From Woronichinia sp035285405 (GTDB taxonomy: Bacteria; Cyanobacteriota; Cyanobacteriia; Cyanobacteriales; Microcystaceae), in the NCBI GenBank assembly GCA_035285405.1, contig JAYKJI010000266.1, forward strand, positions 1 through 12,214: 12,214 bases of DNA. Reading direction: 5' to 3'. This document shows positions 1 through 6,216 of this stretch, piece after piece (the stretch's first letter is position 1; the number at the start of each line of letters is the position of its first letter). Both the position numbers and the translations under genes were made by a program. The notes below the pieces were generated by a model. The model searched no databases. It was not told the origin of the DNA and saw only the letters and a list, made by a program, of their open reading frames with translations.

Positions 1-2
1 GT

Positions 3-680
3 TGGACGACTCTGTTGGGAGAACCCTTTCCGACCAGGGGAGCCGATGCGGATGGACAAATGCGTTTGGCCAGTTTACGACTATCCCAGGAATGGTTAGA
101 CCGCAGTGACCGCAGTGTTTTAGCCCTCCGTTCGGAGTTTGGGCTGGGGGTGGATGCTTTTAACCCGACTGTTCCCTATGATGCTTTATATAATCTCACA
201 GCTCCTAACCCCAATTATTGGTTGTGGCGAGGTCAAGGCCAATGGCTGCAAAAAATCGGCGATGATGCGCTCTTTGTGGTTCGCACCGATCTGCAAATTA
301 CCAATAGTTCTCTGCCCTCGTTAGAGCAATTTACCCTGGGCGGCTTGGGTAGTGTGGTGGGCTATCGTCAAAATATCTTGTTAACCGATAGCGGTCTATT
401 TGCGGCTCTGGAGGTGCGCTTGCCCATTTACCGAATTCCTGAAGAGAAAGCCGTTTTACAATTGGTTCCTTTTGTCAATTTTGGGACTGGTTGGAATAGT
501 AAAATTCCGAATCCTGAGATCAATACTTTGGCCTCGGTGGGGGTGGGGCTGTTGTGGCAGTATGGGAACCAAGTATCAGCCCGTTTGGATTGGGGACAAC
601 GATTGGGAAAAATCCCCTATTTGGAGGGAAATAGCTTACAGGATGATGGCTTTGTTTTTAGTGTGACGATTACGCCTTAA
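3..680 (+). CDS. TpsB/ShlB-type outer-membrane transporter, C-terminal part (5' end cut by the window)
   Basis: The frame is open from the window edge, so this is the last ~225 residues of a longer protein; the TTG at 15 is internal, not a start. It looks like the C-terminal beta-barrel of a two-partner secretion transporter (ShlB/FhaC/HecB group of the Omp85 superfamily), which exports a TpsA partner across the outer membrane. Supporting features are alternating amphipathic strands, the LGG-x-GS-VVGYRQN segment at the place of the conserved L6 VRGYR motif (bases about 340-370), and a final strand ending FVFSVTITP. The arginine of VRGY is valine here, although the following GYR is kept. No TpsA partner is visible. 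The gene ends in TAA at 678-680, inside the TAA of the convergent neighbour, with no terminator between them. A different Omp85-type barrel is possible but less likely. Confidence 0.75.
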   Translation, partial: WTTLLGEPFPTRGADADGQMRLASLRLSQEWLDRSDRSVLALRSEFGLGVDAFNPTVPYDALYNLTAPNPNYWLWRGQGQWLQKIGDDALFVVRTDLQITNSSLPSLEQFTLGGLGSVVGYRQNILLTDSGLFAALEVRLPIYRIPEEKAVLQLVPFVNFGTGWNSKIPNPEINTLASVGVGLLWQYGNQVSARLDWGQRLGKIPYLEGNSLQDDGFVFSVTITP

Positions 681-1801
681 TTGTCCCAGAGACGACGACG
701 GGGGGAACCTTTTAAACGGTTATGGCTATCCTGTAATAGGTCGGGAATATTGAGGTGGTGGGGACAACGAGGTAAACAATCCCCACAATCGCTGCAACGA
801 TCGCCTCGGCGACCAGGAAACCAGTGGCCCGCCTGCTCAAACATTTGATAGCGATATTGGCCAAAGGCAGTCATATCGTAGGCGATCGCCAGATTACGAA
901 GACGCAGGATTTCGGGAATATTAATGTTTTCGGGACAGGGTAAGCATTGATAACATTGATGACAGCGATCACGATTGAGGGTTTGATCAAGTTGCTGTTC
1001 TAGCCGCTCAAAAATGCTTGTTTCTAAGCTTGTTAAGGGATGATCCTGATCGGCCATTTGTAATGGTTCGGTCAATTCCTGGGGACAGGCAGGCCCCACA
1101 CTCAAAGTCGTAATACGGCGATCGCTGAGGAGAAAGCGATAATTGAGGGCTAATGGGGTGAGAGGAGAACAGAGTTGTTGGAGCCGTTCAGGTGGAGTAT
1201 AGAGTTGGCCCCCCTTGTCGGCGGGGGAGATAATGAAGATGCCGAGGTTTTTCTGATGGGCTAGGGCGATCGCCGCAGCGTGACGTTGAAAAAAGTAGTA
1301 GTAGTGAAGATTAATAAATTCAAACTTGTCGGTATTAATGAGTTTTAAGACGAGTTCTAGGGGGGCGTGGGTGGAGAAGCCGATATGTCTAATTTTGCCT
1401 TGCTTAATAGCTTGTTCAATGGCTAACCAACAACCGTTTTCTTGACTAATTAGCTGAAAATGTTGCTCAGTATTTAAACCATGAAGGGCTAAGTTGTCTA
1501 AATAATCAACCTCTAGGCGTTGTAGAGATTTGTCTATAGCGGCGATCATGGCCTGGGCAGTGGCAGTGGGACAGATTTTGCTGGTCAAATAAAAACTGGT
1601 TCGTGGTATTCCCTTCAAAGCTTGACCTAAATAGGTTTCACTTGCCCCATAGCCCTGGGCTGTTTCGATATGGTTAATACCGGCGGCGATCGCGGTTTGA
1701 ACAGTGCGGGCCATCATTGCTTCCGACTGTAGGCAACGCATGGTTCCCAGAGAAAAGACCGATAAAGGTAGGCCAGTTTTACCAAAGGAGCGATAACGCA
1801 T
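677..1801 (-). CDS. Aldo/keto reductase with C-terminal 4Fe-4S-type cysteine clusters
   Basis: This 374-residue protein has two parts. Residues 1-260 form an aldo/keto reductase barrel: it opens RSFGKTGLPLSVFSLGTMR and has IETAQGYG (Glu46 at the usual catalytic Asp, Tyr51), Lys75 in LTSK, His107 in LALHGLN, and GKIRHIGFSTH. The tail holds two cysteine groups, C280-x2-C283-x2-C286-x2-C289-P and C336-x2-C339-x2-C342-x3-C346-P, each followed by a NIP motif, as expected for two 4Fe-4S clusters. This is the COG1453-like group; the substrate is unknown. The open frame runs upstream to 2002, but the ATG at 1801 fits because the reductase fold begins there and GAGGAA lies nine bases before it, overlapping the folP stop. 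It is probably translationally coupled to folP. The Asp-to-Glu change keeps an acid and may be a subfamily trait. Confidence 0.86.
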   Translation of the reverse strand: MRYRSFGKTGLPLSVFSLGTMRCLQSEAMMARTVQTAIAAGINHIETAQGYGASETYLGQALKGIPRTSFYLTSKICPTATAQAMIAAIDKSLQRLEVDYLDNLALHGLNTEQHFQLISQENGCWLAIEQAIKQGKIRHIGFSTHAPLELVLKLINTDKFEFINLHYYYFFQRHAAAIALAHQKNLGIFIISPADKGGQLYTPPERLQQLCSPLTPLALNYRFLLSDRRITTLSVGPACPQELTEPLQMADQDHPLTSLETSIFERLEQQLDQTLNRDRCHQCYQCLPCPENINIPEILRLRNLAIAYDMTAFGQYRYQMFEQAGHWFPGRRGDRCSDCGDCLPRCPHHLNIPDLLQDSHNRLKGSPRRRLWDN

Positions 1802-1810
1802 TGGTGTCAA

Positions 1811-1816
1811 TTCCTC
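1811..1816 (-). promoter_or_regulatory. Ribosome binding site of the aldo/keto reductase
   Basis: GAGGAA read on the minus strand, nine bases before the ATG at 1801. It overlaps the TGA stop of folP (1817-1815), which argues for translational coupling and decides the reductase start against the much longer open frame. Confidence 0.7.
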
Positions 1817-2660
1817 ATGGTTTCCGCCAGATGGCATCGGCCATTCGACAAACTTGAGCCATTTCCGTGACATCATGGACTCGCAAAATGTCTGCTCCAC
1901 CGGCGATCGCGGCACAACAGGCGGCGGCTGTTCCCCAGATGCGTTTTTGGGGATCCGGTTGTTGCAAGATGTGACCAATAAAACTTTTGCGCGAGGGGCC
2001 AACTAAAAGCGGAAAACCTAATTCACGAAACTGACCCAATTGTTGCAGAAGTTCTAGACTTTGTTCCGCCGTTTTAGCAAAGCCAATACCAGGGTCAAGC
2101 ATAATCCGATGGGGAGCAATGCCTAAACTTAAAGCGGTTTGAATTTGCTGTTGAAAGAAGCTGATTATTTCACCGATTAAGTCTTGATAATGGGTAAGTT
2201 GTTGCATGGTGGCCGGTGTACCTCTCAGGTGCATGAGAATGACAGGTACTTGCAGTTGGGCAATCGTCCCTAACATCTCACCGTCAAAAGTACCGCTAGA
2301 TACATCATTCACCAGATCGGCTCCGGCGGCGATCGCGGCTTTAGCCACTTCCGATTGAGTCGTATCAATGGAGATGGGAATGGGGAAATGCGATCGTATC
2401 TGCTGAATTAGGGGAATGGTGCGCTCTAACTCTTCAGCCAGGGAAATGGTAACGGCTCCTGGACGAGTCGATTGGCCACCAATATCTAAAATATCGACTC
2501 TTGCTGCTATCATTTTCTCGGCCTGATGCAGGGCATTTTCTAAACGAATAAATTGACCGCCATCGCTAAAACTATCGGGAGTTCGATTTAAAATTCCCAT
2601 GATATAGGTGCGATTTCCCCACTGAAAGTGACTGTCTCGAATTTGTAAAGTTATTGTCAA
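1815..2660 (-). CDS. folP: Dihydropteroate synthase
   Basis: This enzyme condenses 6-hydroxymethyl-dihydropterin pyrophosphate with p-aminobenzoate to give dihydropteroate, a cytosolic step of folate synthesis and the sulfonamide target. The 281 residues carry the family motifs in order: IMGILNRTPDSFSDGG (20-35), DIGGQSTRPGA (59-69), SIDTT (97-101), NDVSSG (118-123), ILMH (141-144), MLDPGIGFAKT (187-197), GPSRKSFIG (221-229) and LRVHDV (259-264). The valine usual in GILNVTPDSF is arginine here. The start is TTG at 2660: an in-frame TAG lies just upstream and the next ATG, codon 21, is inside the first motif. No strong ribosome binding site precedes it. It lies 67 bases downstream of the sulfite-oxidase-like gene and 13 bases upstream of the reductase, so one transcript is likely. 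Confidence 0.95.
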   Translation of the reverse strand: MTITLQIRDSHFQWGNRTYIMGILNRTPDSFSDGGQFIRLENALHQAEKMIAARVDILDIGGQSTRPGAVTISLAEELERTIPLIQQIRSHFPIPISIDTTQSEVAKAAIAAGADLVNDVSSGTFDGEMLGTIAQLQVPVILMHLRGTPATMQQLTHYQDLIGEIISFFQQQIQTALSLGIAPHRIMLDPGIGFAKTAEQSLELLQQLGQFRELGFPLLVGPSRKSFIGHILQQPDPQKRIWGTAAACCAAIAGGADILRVHDVTEMAQVCRMADAIWRKP

Positions 2661-2727
2661 GATAAATAGCTAGTTATCGTTAAATTGAGTCGTGATTCGG
2701 AACACCTTTTGTTAAAGGCTTTTTGAT

Positions 2728-3318
2728 TTATCCATAACGTTCTTCCCGCCAAGGATCGCCACGATGATGATAACCATTACGTTCCCAAAAACCAGCCTTA
2801 TCCTGGGATAAAAACTCTAAACCATTAATCCACTTCGCACTTTTCCAAGCATAAAGATGAGGAACCACCGATCGCAGAGGGCCACCATGTTGAGGATCTA
2901 AGGACTCGCCAAAGACCTGAAACGCAAAAAAATTCTCATTCCGAACAAAATCTGATAGGAGCAAATTGGTGGTATAGCCGCCATAGCAATGCTGCAAAAC
3001 ATGGGTAGCTTTGGGGTCTAGACTGACTAACTTCAGCAAATCAGTCACTTTGATGCCTGTCCATTGCACATCCAATTTTGACCAACGAGTGACACAATGA
3101 AAATCCTTTGTAAAAGACTGGTGAGGCAAGGCCATAAACTCAGACCAATTTAAGGTTAAGGGCGAAGCTAATCCCCAAATACGAAATTGCCAAGTCTCTA
3201 GATCGATCTCTGGCGTGGGGCCATAGGTCAACACCGGAAAACCGTCTGTTAAGTATTGACCAGGGGGAACGCGATCGCTGGAATTTGAGTCTGATCTTTT
3301 AAAGAACTCTCCTAACAT
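2728..3318 (-). CDS. Sulfite-oxidase-like molybdopterin-dependent oxidoreductase
   Basis: This 196-residue protein is a single molybdopterin-binding domain of the sulfite oxidase/YedY (MsrP) superfamily. The cysteine expected to bind molybdenum is Cys75 in DFHCVTRWS, followed by VQWTGI (85-90), the HCYGGYTTNL segment (110-119) and GGPLRSVVPHLYAWKSAKWI (145-164). No signal peptide, Tat motif, membrane segment, heme domain or dimerisation domain is seen, so it is probably a cytosolic stand-alone form. The substrate is unknown; sulfite is only one possibility. The ATG at 3318 has AAGG eight bases upstream. The right end of the tnpB element lies only about 33 bases before the start, so the native promoter was probably displaced and transcription from the element could run into this gene and on to folP. 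Confidence 0.88.
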   Translation of the reverse strand: MLGEFFKRSDSNSSDRVPPGQYLTDGFPVLTYGPTPEIDLETWQFRIWGLASPLTLNWSEFMALPHQSFTKDFHCVTRWSKLDVQWTGIKVTDLLKLVSLDPKATHVLQHCYGGYTTNLLLSDFVRNENFFAFQVFGESLDPQHGGPLRSVVPHLYAWKSAKWINGLEFLSQDKAGFWERNGYHHRGDPWREERYG

Positions 3319-3351
3319 GAGTCTAACCTTGCCAGGCCTTAGCCGCTAAAA

Positions 3352-3500
3352 TTGACATCCTCACCGCGCTAAAGCGACGGTGATTCCTAAACCTCACGAT
3401 TTAGGTTTCTGCTTCTTAGCACCTGCCTTAACAGATTTGCTCTGTTCTGGTCTTACAGTCGCTCCACAGACTGAAACGGCAAGCCCTACCGCCAAAATGT
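3352..3500 (-). ncRNA. Predicted omega RNA (reRNA) of TnpB at the element right end
   Basis: TnpB guide RNAs are made from the 3' part of tnpB and the right end of the element, with the guide taken from the flank. Two structures fit. One is CCTAAA/TTTAGG (3386-3391 with 3400-3405), spanning the tnpB stop; an alternative register pairs AAACCT with AGGTTT. The other is the terminal hairpin at 3361-3383. Beyond GTCAA the guide would start near TTTTAGCGGCTAAGGCCTGG, in the leader of the sulfite-oxidase-like gene. The 5' limit at 3500 is arbitrary because processing cannot be read from sequence. Confidence 0.5.
3361..3383 (-). repeat. Right-end hairpin of the tnpB element
   Basis: TCACCG at 3361-3366 pairs with CGGTGA at 3378-3383, and CGCT at 3367-3370 pairs with AGCG at 3373-3376, giving ten pairs with one bulged base. 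On the minus strand it is followed by GAGGATGTCAA, the usual end of cyanobacterial elements of this family. Confidence 0.75.
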
Positions 3501-4566
3501 TTCTACTGGCATTGGTGTCACGATCATGGTTTGTTCCACATTTGGGGCATTGCCATTCACGGACACTAAGAGGCATTTTTTCGACAATATGCCCACAAGA
3601 ATTGCATCGTTTAGAACTCGGAAACCATCGGTCAATTTCGACCAACTTCCTTCCATACCAACGGCACTTGTAATTCAATTGTCGAACCAACTCACTCAAG
3701 CCACTACCTGAAATAGCAAGAGCGAGTTTGTGGTTTTTAACCATATTCTTAACAGCCAACGACTCAACGGCAATCACTTGATTTTCGCGTACCAAACGAG
3801 TCGTTAACTTATGCAAGAAATCTTTTCGAGAATCGGAGATTTCAAGATGAATCTTAGCCACCTTGACCCTCGCCTTTTCTCTATTTTTAGAACCTTTTTG
3901 TTTACGAGTAAGGTTCTTTTGAGCTTTCTTTAAGCGTTTTTGATGCTTCTTGAAATGCTTGGGATTAGCAATCTTCTCTCCGTTGCTATCTGCAATCAGG
4001 CTTGTTATCCCCAAGTCTATACCTATCGTATTGTCGTTGACAGGGAGAGGCTTGATTGTTAGATCGTCAAATCTGATAGAGATATGCCAACGTCCTGAAG
4101 GATGGAGACTCACTGTAACAGTACTAGGGTCGCATCCCTTTGGAAGCCTCCTAGACCATCGAATCGCTAGAGCTTCAGAGCATTTAGCGAGATAAATCTC
4201 GTTGTCTCTGAACTTAAAGGCCGACTTGGTGAACTCAGCACTACCACCGTTTCTCTTTTTCTTGAAGGTGGGATACTCTGTCCTTCCTGCGAAAAAATTG
4301 GTGAAAGCAGTTTGTAGATGCCTAAGTCCTTGTTGCAAAGGGACACAACTAACTTCATTAAGAAAGTCAAGGTCTTCTTCTTTTTTCCAGTTGGTAAGCA
4401 GACTAGAGGTTTCGGAGTACCCGACACGCTCCTGTCTTTCGTACCACGCCTGAGTCCTTTCATGGAGAGCTTTATTATAGACAAGCCTTACGCAACCCAA
4501 AGTGCGTCGCAATAGCGACTCTTGCTCTGGGGTTGGGTAAAATCTAAGTCTGAAAGCTTTTTCCAT
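3394..4566 (-). CDS. tnpB: TnpB, RNA-guided nuclease of IS200/IS605 elements
   Basis: TnpB proteins are RNA-guided DNA nucleases ancestral to Cas12; they cut sites next to a short target-adjacent motif and help keep the element. This copy is full length at 390 residues. It has the N-terminal helix-turn-helix region (RLRFYPTPEQ...LL, residues 6-19, then VYNKAL at 29-34), the first RuvC Asp184 in GIDLGITSL, Glu268 in AVESLAVKNM, a zinc ribbon C321-x2-C324...C340-x2-C343, and HDRDTNASRNI (347-357) with the third catalytic Asp. A basic segment lies at 203-237. The frame is unbroken and no key residue is missing, so it may be active. The C-terminal tail is rich in Lys and Gln. The start at 4566 gives the usual MEKAFRLRFYPT beginning; only a weak ribosome binding site is seen. 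Confidence 0.95.
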   Translation of the reverse strand: MEKAFRLRFYPTPEQESLLRRTLGCVRLVYNKALHERTQAWYERQERVGYSETSSLLTNWKKEEDLDFLNEVSCVPLQQGLRHLQTAFTNFFAGRTEYPTFKKKRNGGSAEFTKSAFKFRDNEIYLAKCSEALAIRWSRRLPKGCDPSTVTVSLHPSGRWHISIRFDDLTIKPLPVNDNTIGIDLGITSLIADSNGEKIANPKHFKKHQKRLKKAQKNLTRKQKGSKNREKARVKVAKIHLEISDSRKDFLHKLTTRLVRENQVIAVESLAVKNMVKNHKLALAISGSGLSELVRQLNYKCRWYGRKLVEIDRWFPSSKRCNSCGHIVEKMPLSVREWQCPKCGTNHDRDTNASRNILAVGLAVSVCGATVRPEQSKSVKAGAKKQKPKS

Positions 4567-4609
4567 GTCTCACAGTTTAGTGGCTCGTTATTGAAGGTGT
4601 CAACCCATC

Positions 4610-4655
4610 CATATAAAGCCGTCCTCCGCTATCGCTAAAGGACGGGGTTTCAGAC
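4610..4655 (-). repeat. Left-end hairpin block of the tnpB element
   Basis: On the minus strand this reads GGGTCTGAAACCC, then CCGTCCT...AGGACGG (pairing 4645-4639 with 4625-4619), then CTTTATATG. The same arrangement occurs on the plus strand at 11837-11874, which marks both as related element ends. Confidence 0.7.
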
Positions 4656-4723
4656 CCAGTTTTTCCAATGAACTGGGAGTAGGCGGGCAAACTAAGGCCC
4701 ATCATCCCACCCGCAGCAATGTT

Positions 4724-4903
4724 TTATGCTTCGTCTTCGTCTTCATCTTCATCCGTCGGATAAACGAAACTATTAGAACGTCCCGTTAAAATGGATTTAC
4801 CTAACGAGATGGCTTTTTTTGCTTCTAGAGCAGCTTGCCGTCTCCAGTTGGCACGACGTTGGTCACGTTTTGATTTAGAGGTTTTCTTCTTAGGAACAGC
4901 CAT
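4724..4903 (-). CDS. rpmF: 50S ribosomal protein L32
   Basis: This 59-residue protein is L32 of the large ribosomal subunit in the cyanobacterial/plastid form. It begins MAVPKKKTSKSKRDQRRANW, has the basic N-terminal half, ends with GRSNSFVYPTDEDEDEDEA, and lacks the zinc-binding cysteines found in some bacterial L32 proteins. A longer open frame starts at 4939, but MAVPKKK is the conserved beginning, so the ATG at 4903 is chosen; no clear ribosome binding site is seen. The acidic repeat at the end is a GA-rich run in DNA. The gene is divergent from the caspase-like gene with a 74-base spacer. Downstream hairpins (4683-4714 and 4655-4677) lack a U-tract, and the tnpB element begins within about 50 bases of the stop. 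Confidence 0.96.
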   Translation of the reverse strand: MAVPKKKTSKSKRDQRRANWRRQAALEAKKAISLGKSILTGRSNSFVYPTDEDEDEDEA

Positions 4904-4959
4904 CGGTTTAAGATTATGAGATATGAACAGCCTTCCCATTTTACGGTGTCGCGTTAGTC

Positions 4960-4977
4960 ATTGCACAGTATTGCACA
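4960..4977 (+). promoter_or_regulatory. Tandem ATTGCACA direct repeat before the caspase-like gene
   Basis: ATTGCACA occurs at 4960-4967 and again at 4970-4977, a 10-base period (one helical turn), ending directly at the ATG at 4978. It lies in the 74-base divergent spacer between rpmF and the caspase-like gene, where a ribosome binding site would be expected. It could be a protein-binding site; chance duplication is also possible. Confidence 0.35.
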
Positions 4978-6216
4978 ATGGAAAGTTACCGATTTGTCAC
5001 CATTGGCATTCATCACTATCGATTTTTTCCACCTCTGGGCGGGTCAGAATCTTGTCTCTGGGATTTACAAAATTTTTTGCACCGTCGGCTCAAACTTTCC
5101 GAAAAACAGGCTTTGCTCTTTAGTGATCTCCGTTCCTTTGGAAAAAGGCGTATTATCTATCCGAACGGGAATAATTTACGTAAGGCTCTACAGCGACGCG
5201 CTCAGGTGATTTTTTTTCAGGGTTATGCGACTCAATTCAACGGTGAAGACTATTTACTGCCCATTGATGCCGAACCAGACAATTTACAACAAACGGCCAT
5301 TCCGTTGCGATCGCTATTCGATAGTTTTTTACTCCATCATCATGCCTCAACCCCTTTACTGTTACTAGATGTAACTCCCCTAACTCTAGGGAACCCCGTC
5401 AGTAATCAGGGACTTTTACAGGCTAAGGCCCTCGGCATTAACCTAGTGGCCAAGTTTAACAGCCGTTTAGGAGGGCAACAGGAACTAGGACAACTTTTTT
5501 TAGAAGCAATGGGCTATTACCATCCGTCCTTAACCTTAGATTTATTAGAAATGTATCTAAGGGACAAACTTGAAGCTCGTTATAGTGATGAGGCTTTGAT
5601 TATTCTGAGTCGAAGCCATCAGGATCGCCTGTCGCCTATGCTCCCGTCATCGGGGATTTTACCCTGGGCTTGGGGTTTGAGGCGTAACCCGACTACTCAA
5701 CCCGCCGAGATTGCTTTAGAGCCGCTCATTTCATCTCCTTTAGTGACCAAATCTGCGGTTTGGATCGTTGGTTTGCTGGCAAGTTTAGTTCTTTTAGTAA
5801 TCTTGTTAGGGGTGATTGCCCAGGCCGGTCGCTGGCTGGTGGGAATGGAGCGAGCTAAATCTAAAACAATGGAGATGCCGATTTCTTCTGCCATTAACCC
5901 TACAGTTCCCCAGTTAGAGCAGGCTAAAAGTTATCTGCAATGGCAACAGGCTTCCGTTTTTATCCGAGCGATCGCCGAACTGCGTAAAATTCCCCCGGAT
6001 GCCCCCATGTTTCCCCAAGCCCAAAACCAGATTAGCCTCTGGAGTCAGATTATCCTCGAAATTGCCCAGGGTCGAGCGGTGGTCGGAAATTTGCAGGATG
6101 CGATCGCGGCGGCAGAATTAGTTCCCAAGGATCAAGCGGCACTTTATCATCACGCCCAGGCAAAAATTCAGGATTGGCAAAAACAATATGAGCAATCAAG
6201 GTTGGATCTACCATGA
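4978..6216 (+). CDS. Caspase-like (C14 fold) membrane protein, predicted catalytically inactive
   Basis: Residues 1-210 match the caspase/metacaspase p20 layout. There is a first strand YRFVTIGIHHY followed by PPLGG and spaced Leu; then AQVIFFQGYATQFNGEDYLLPIDAE (75-99), where FYYSGHG-x-Q-x-x-GENYLIPVDA is expected; then AIPLRSLFDSF; then PLLLLDVTP (126-134), where LDAC is expected. The catalytic His is thus Tyr83 and the Cys is Thr133, so protease activity is unlikely; inactive caspase homologues are known in cyanobacteria. One membrane segment lies at about 259-282 (VWIVGLLASLVLLVILLGVI). The rest (300-412) is helical, ending in an AQ-x-x-I-x-x-W pattern repeated at 346-352 and 396-402. The start at 4978 has no clear ribosome binding site. 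The 3' end overlaps the RluA gene by 29 bases. The role is unknown: scaffold or sensor is a guess. Confidence 0.72.
   Translation: MESYRFVTIGIHHYRFFPPLGGSESCLWDLQNFLHRRLKLSEKQALLFSDLRSFGKRRIIYPNGNNLRKALQRRAQVIFFQGYATQFNGEDYLLPIDAEPDNLQQTAIPLRSLFDSFLLHHHASTPLLLLDVTPLTLGNPVSNQGLLQAKALGINLVAKFNSRLGGQQELGQLFLEAMGYYHPSLTLDLLEMYLRDKLEARYSDEALIILSRSHQDRLSPMLPSSGILPWAWGLRRNPTTQPAEIALEPLISSPLVTKSAVWIVGLLASLVLLVILLGVIAQAGRWLVGMERAKSKTMEMPISSAINPTVPQLEQAKSYLQWQQASVFIRAIAELRKIPPDAPMFPQAQNQISLWSQIILEIAQGRAVVGNLQDAIAAAELVPKDQAALYHHAQAKIQDWQKQYEQSRLDLP

Larger units (their letters stand above)
3352..4672 (-). mobile_element. IS200/IS605-family element carrying tnpB only (no tnpA)
   Basis: The element reads on the minus strand. 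Its left end lies near 4672-4600 and contains an AAACCCCGTCC...GGACGG hairpin (4619-4645) followed by GGCTTTATATG. The right end contains a ten-pair hairpin (3361-3383) followed by GAGGATGTCAA, ending near 3352. Ends of this type, subterminal hairpins with no terminal inverted repeats, are typical of the IS200/IS605 family. Only tnpB is inside, so movement would need a TnpA Y1 transposase supplied elsewhere. The exact left boundary is uncertain by about ten bases. It lies between rpmF and the sulfite-oxidase-like gene and contains no HIP1 site. Confidence 0.78.

Noticed and set aside
1802..2002. Longer reductase reading frame starting at 2002 inside folP
   Set aside because: The extra 67 residues overlap folP in another frame, resemble no domain, and a good ribosome binding site precedes the ATG at 1801.
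2655..2660. TTGACA on the minus strand looks like a -35 promoter box
   Set aside because: It is the TTG start codon and second codon of folP, and no -10 box follows at a suitable distance.
2701..2725. CCTTT-TGTT-AAAGG followed by CTTTTT, terminator-like on the plus strand
   Set aside because: No plus-strand gene ends near here; on the minus strand, where the genes run, no U-tract follows. Probably chance in AT-rich spacer.
3380..4515. Several plus-strand and minus-strand open frames of 60-105 codons within the tnpB element
   Set aside because: They are out-of-frame shadows of tnpB with no recognisable domain or initiation signal.
4655..4677. CCCAGTT/AACTGGG hairpin after rpmF as a terminator
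   Set aside because: No U-tract follows on the minus strand, and the hairpin spans the likely boundary of the tnpB element, so the pairing may be accidental.
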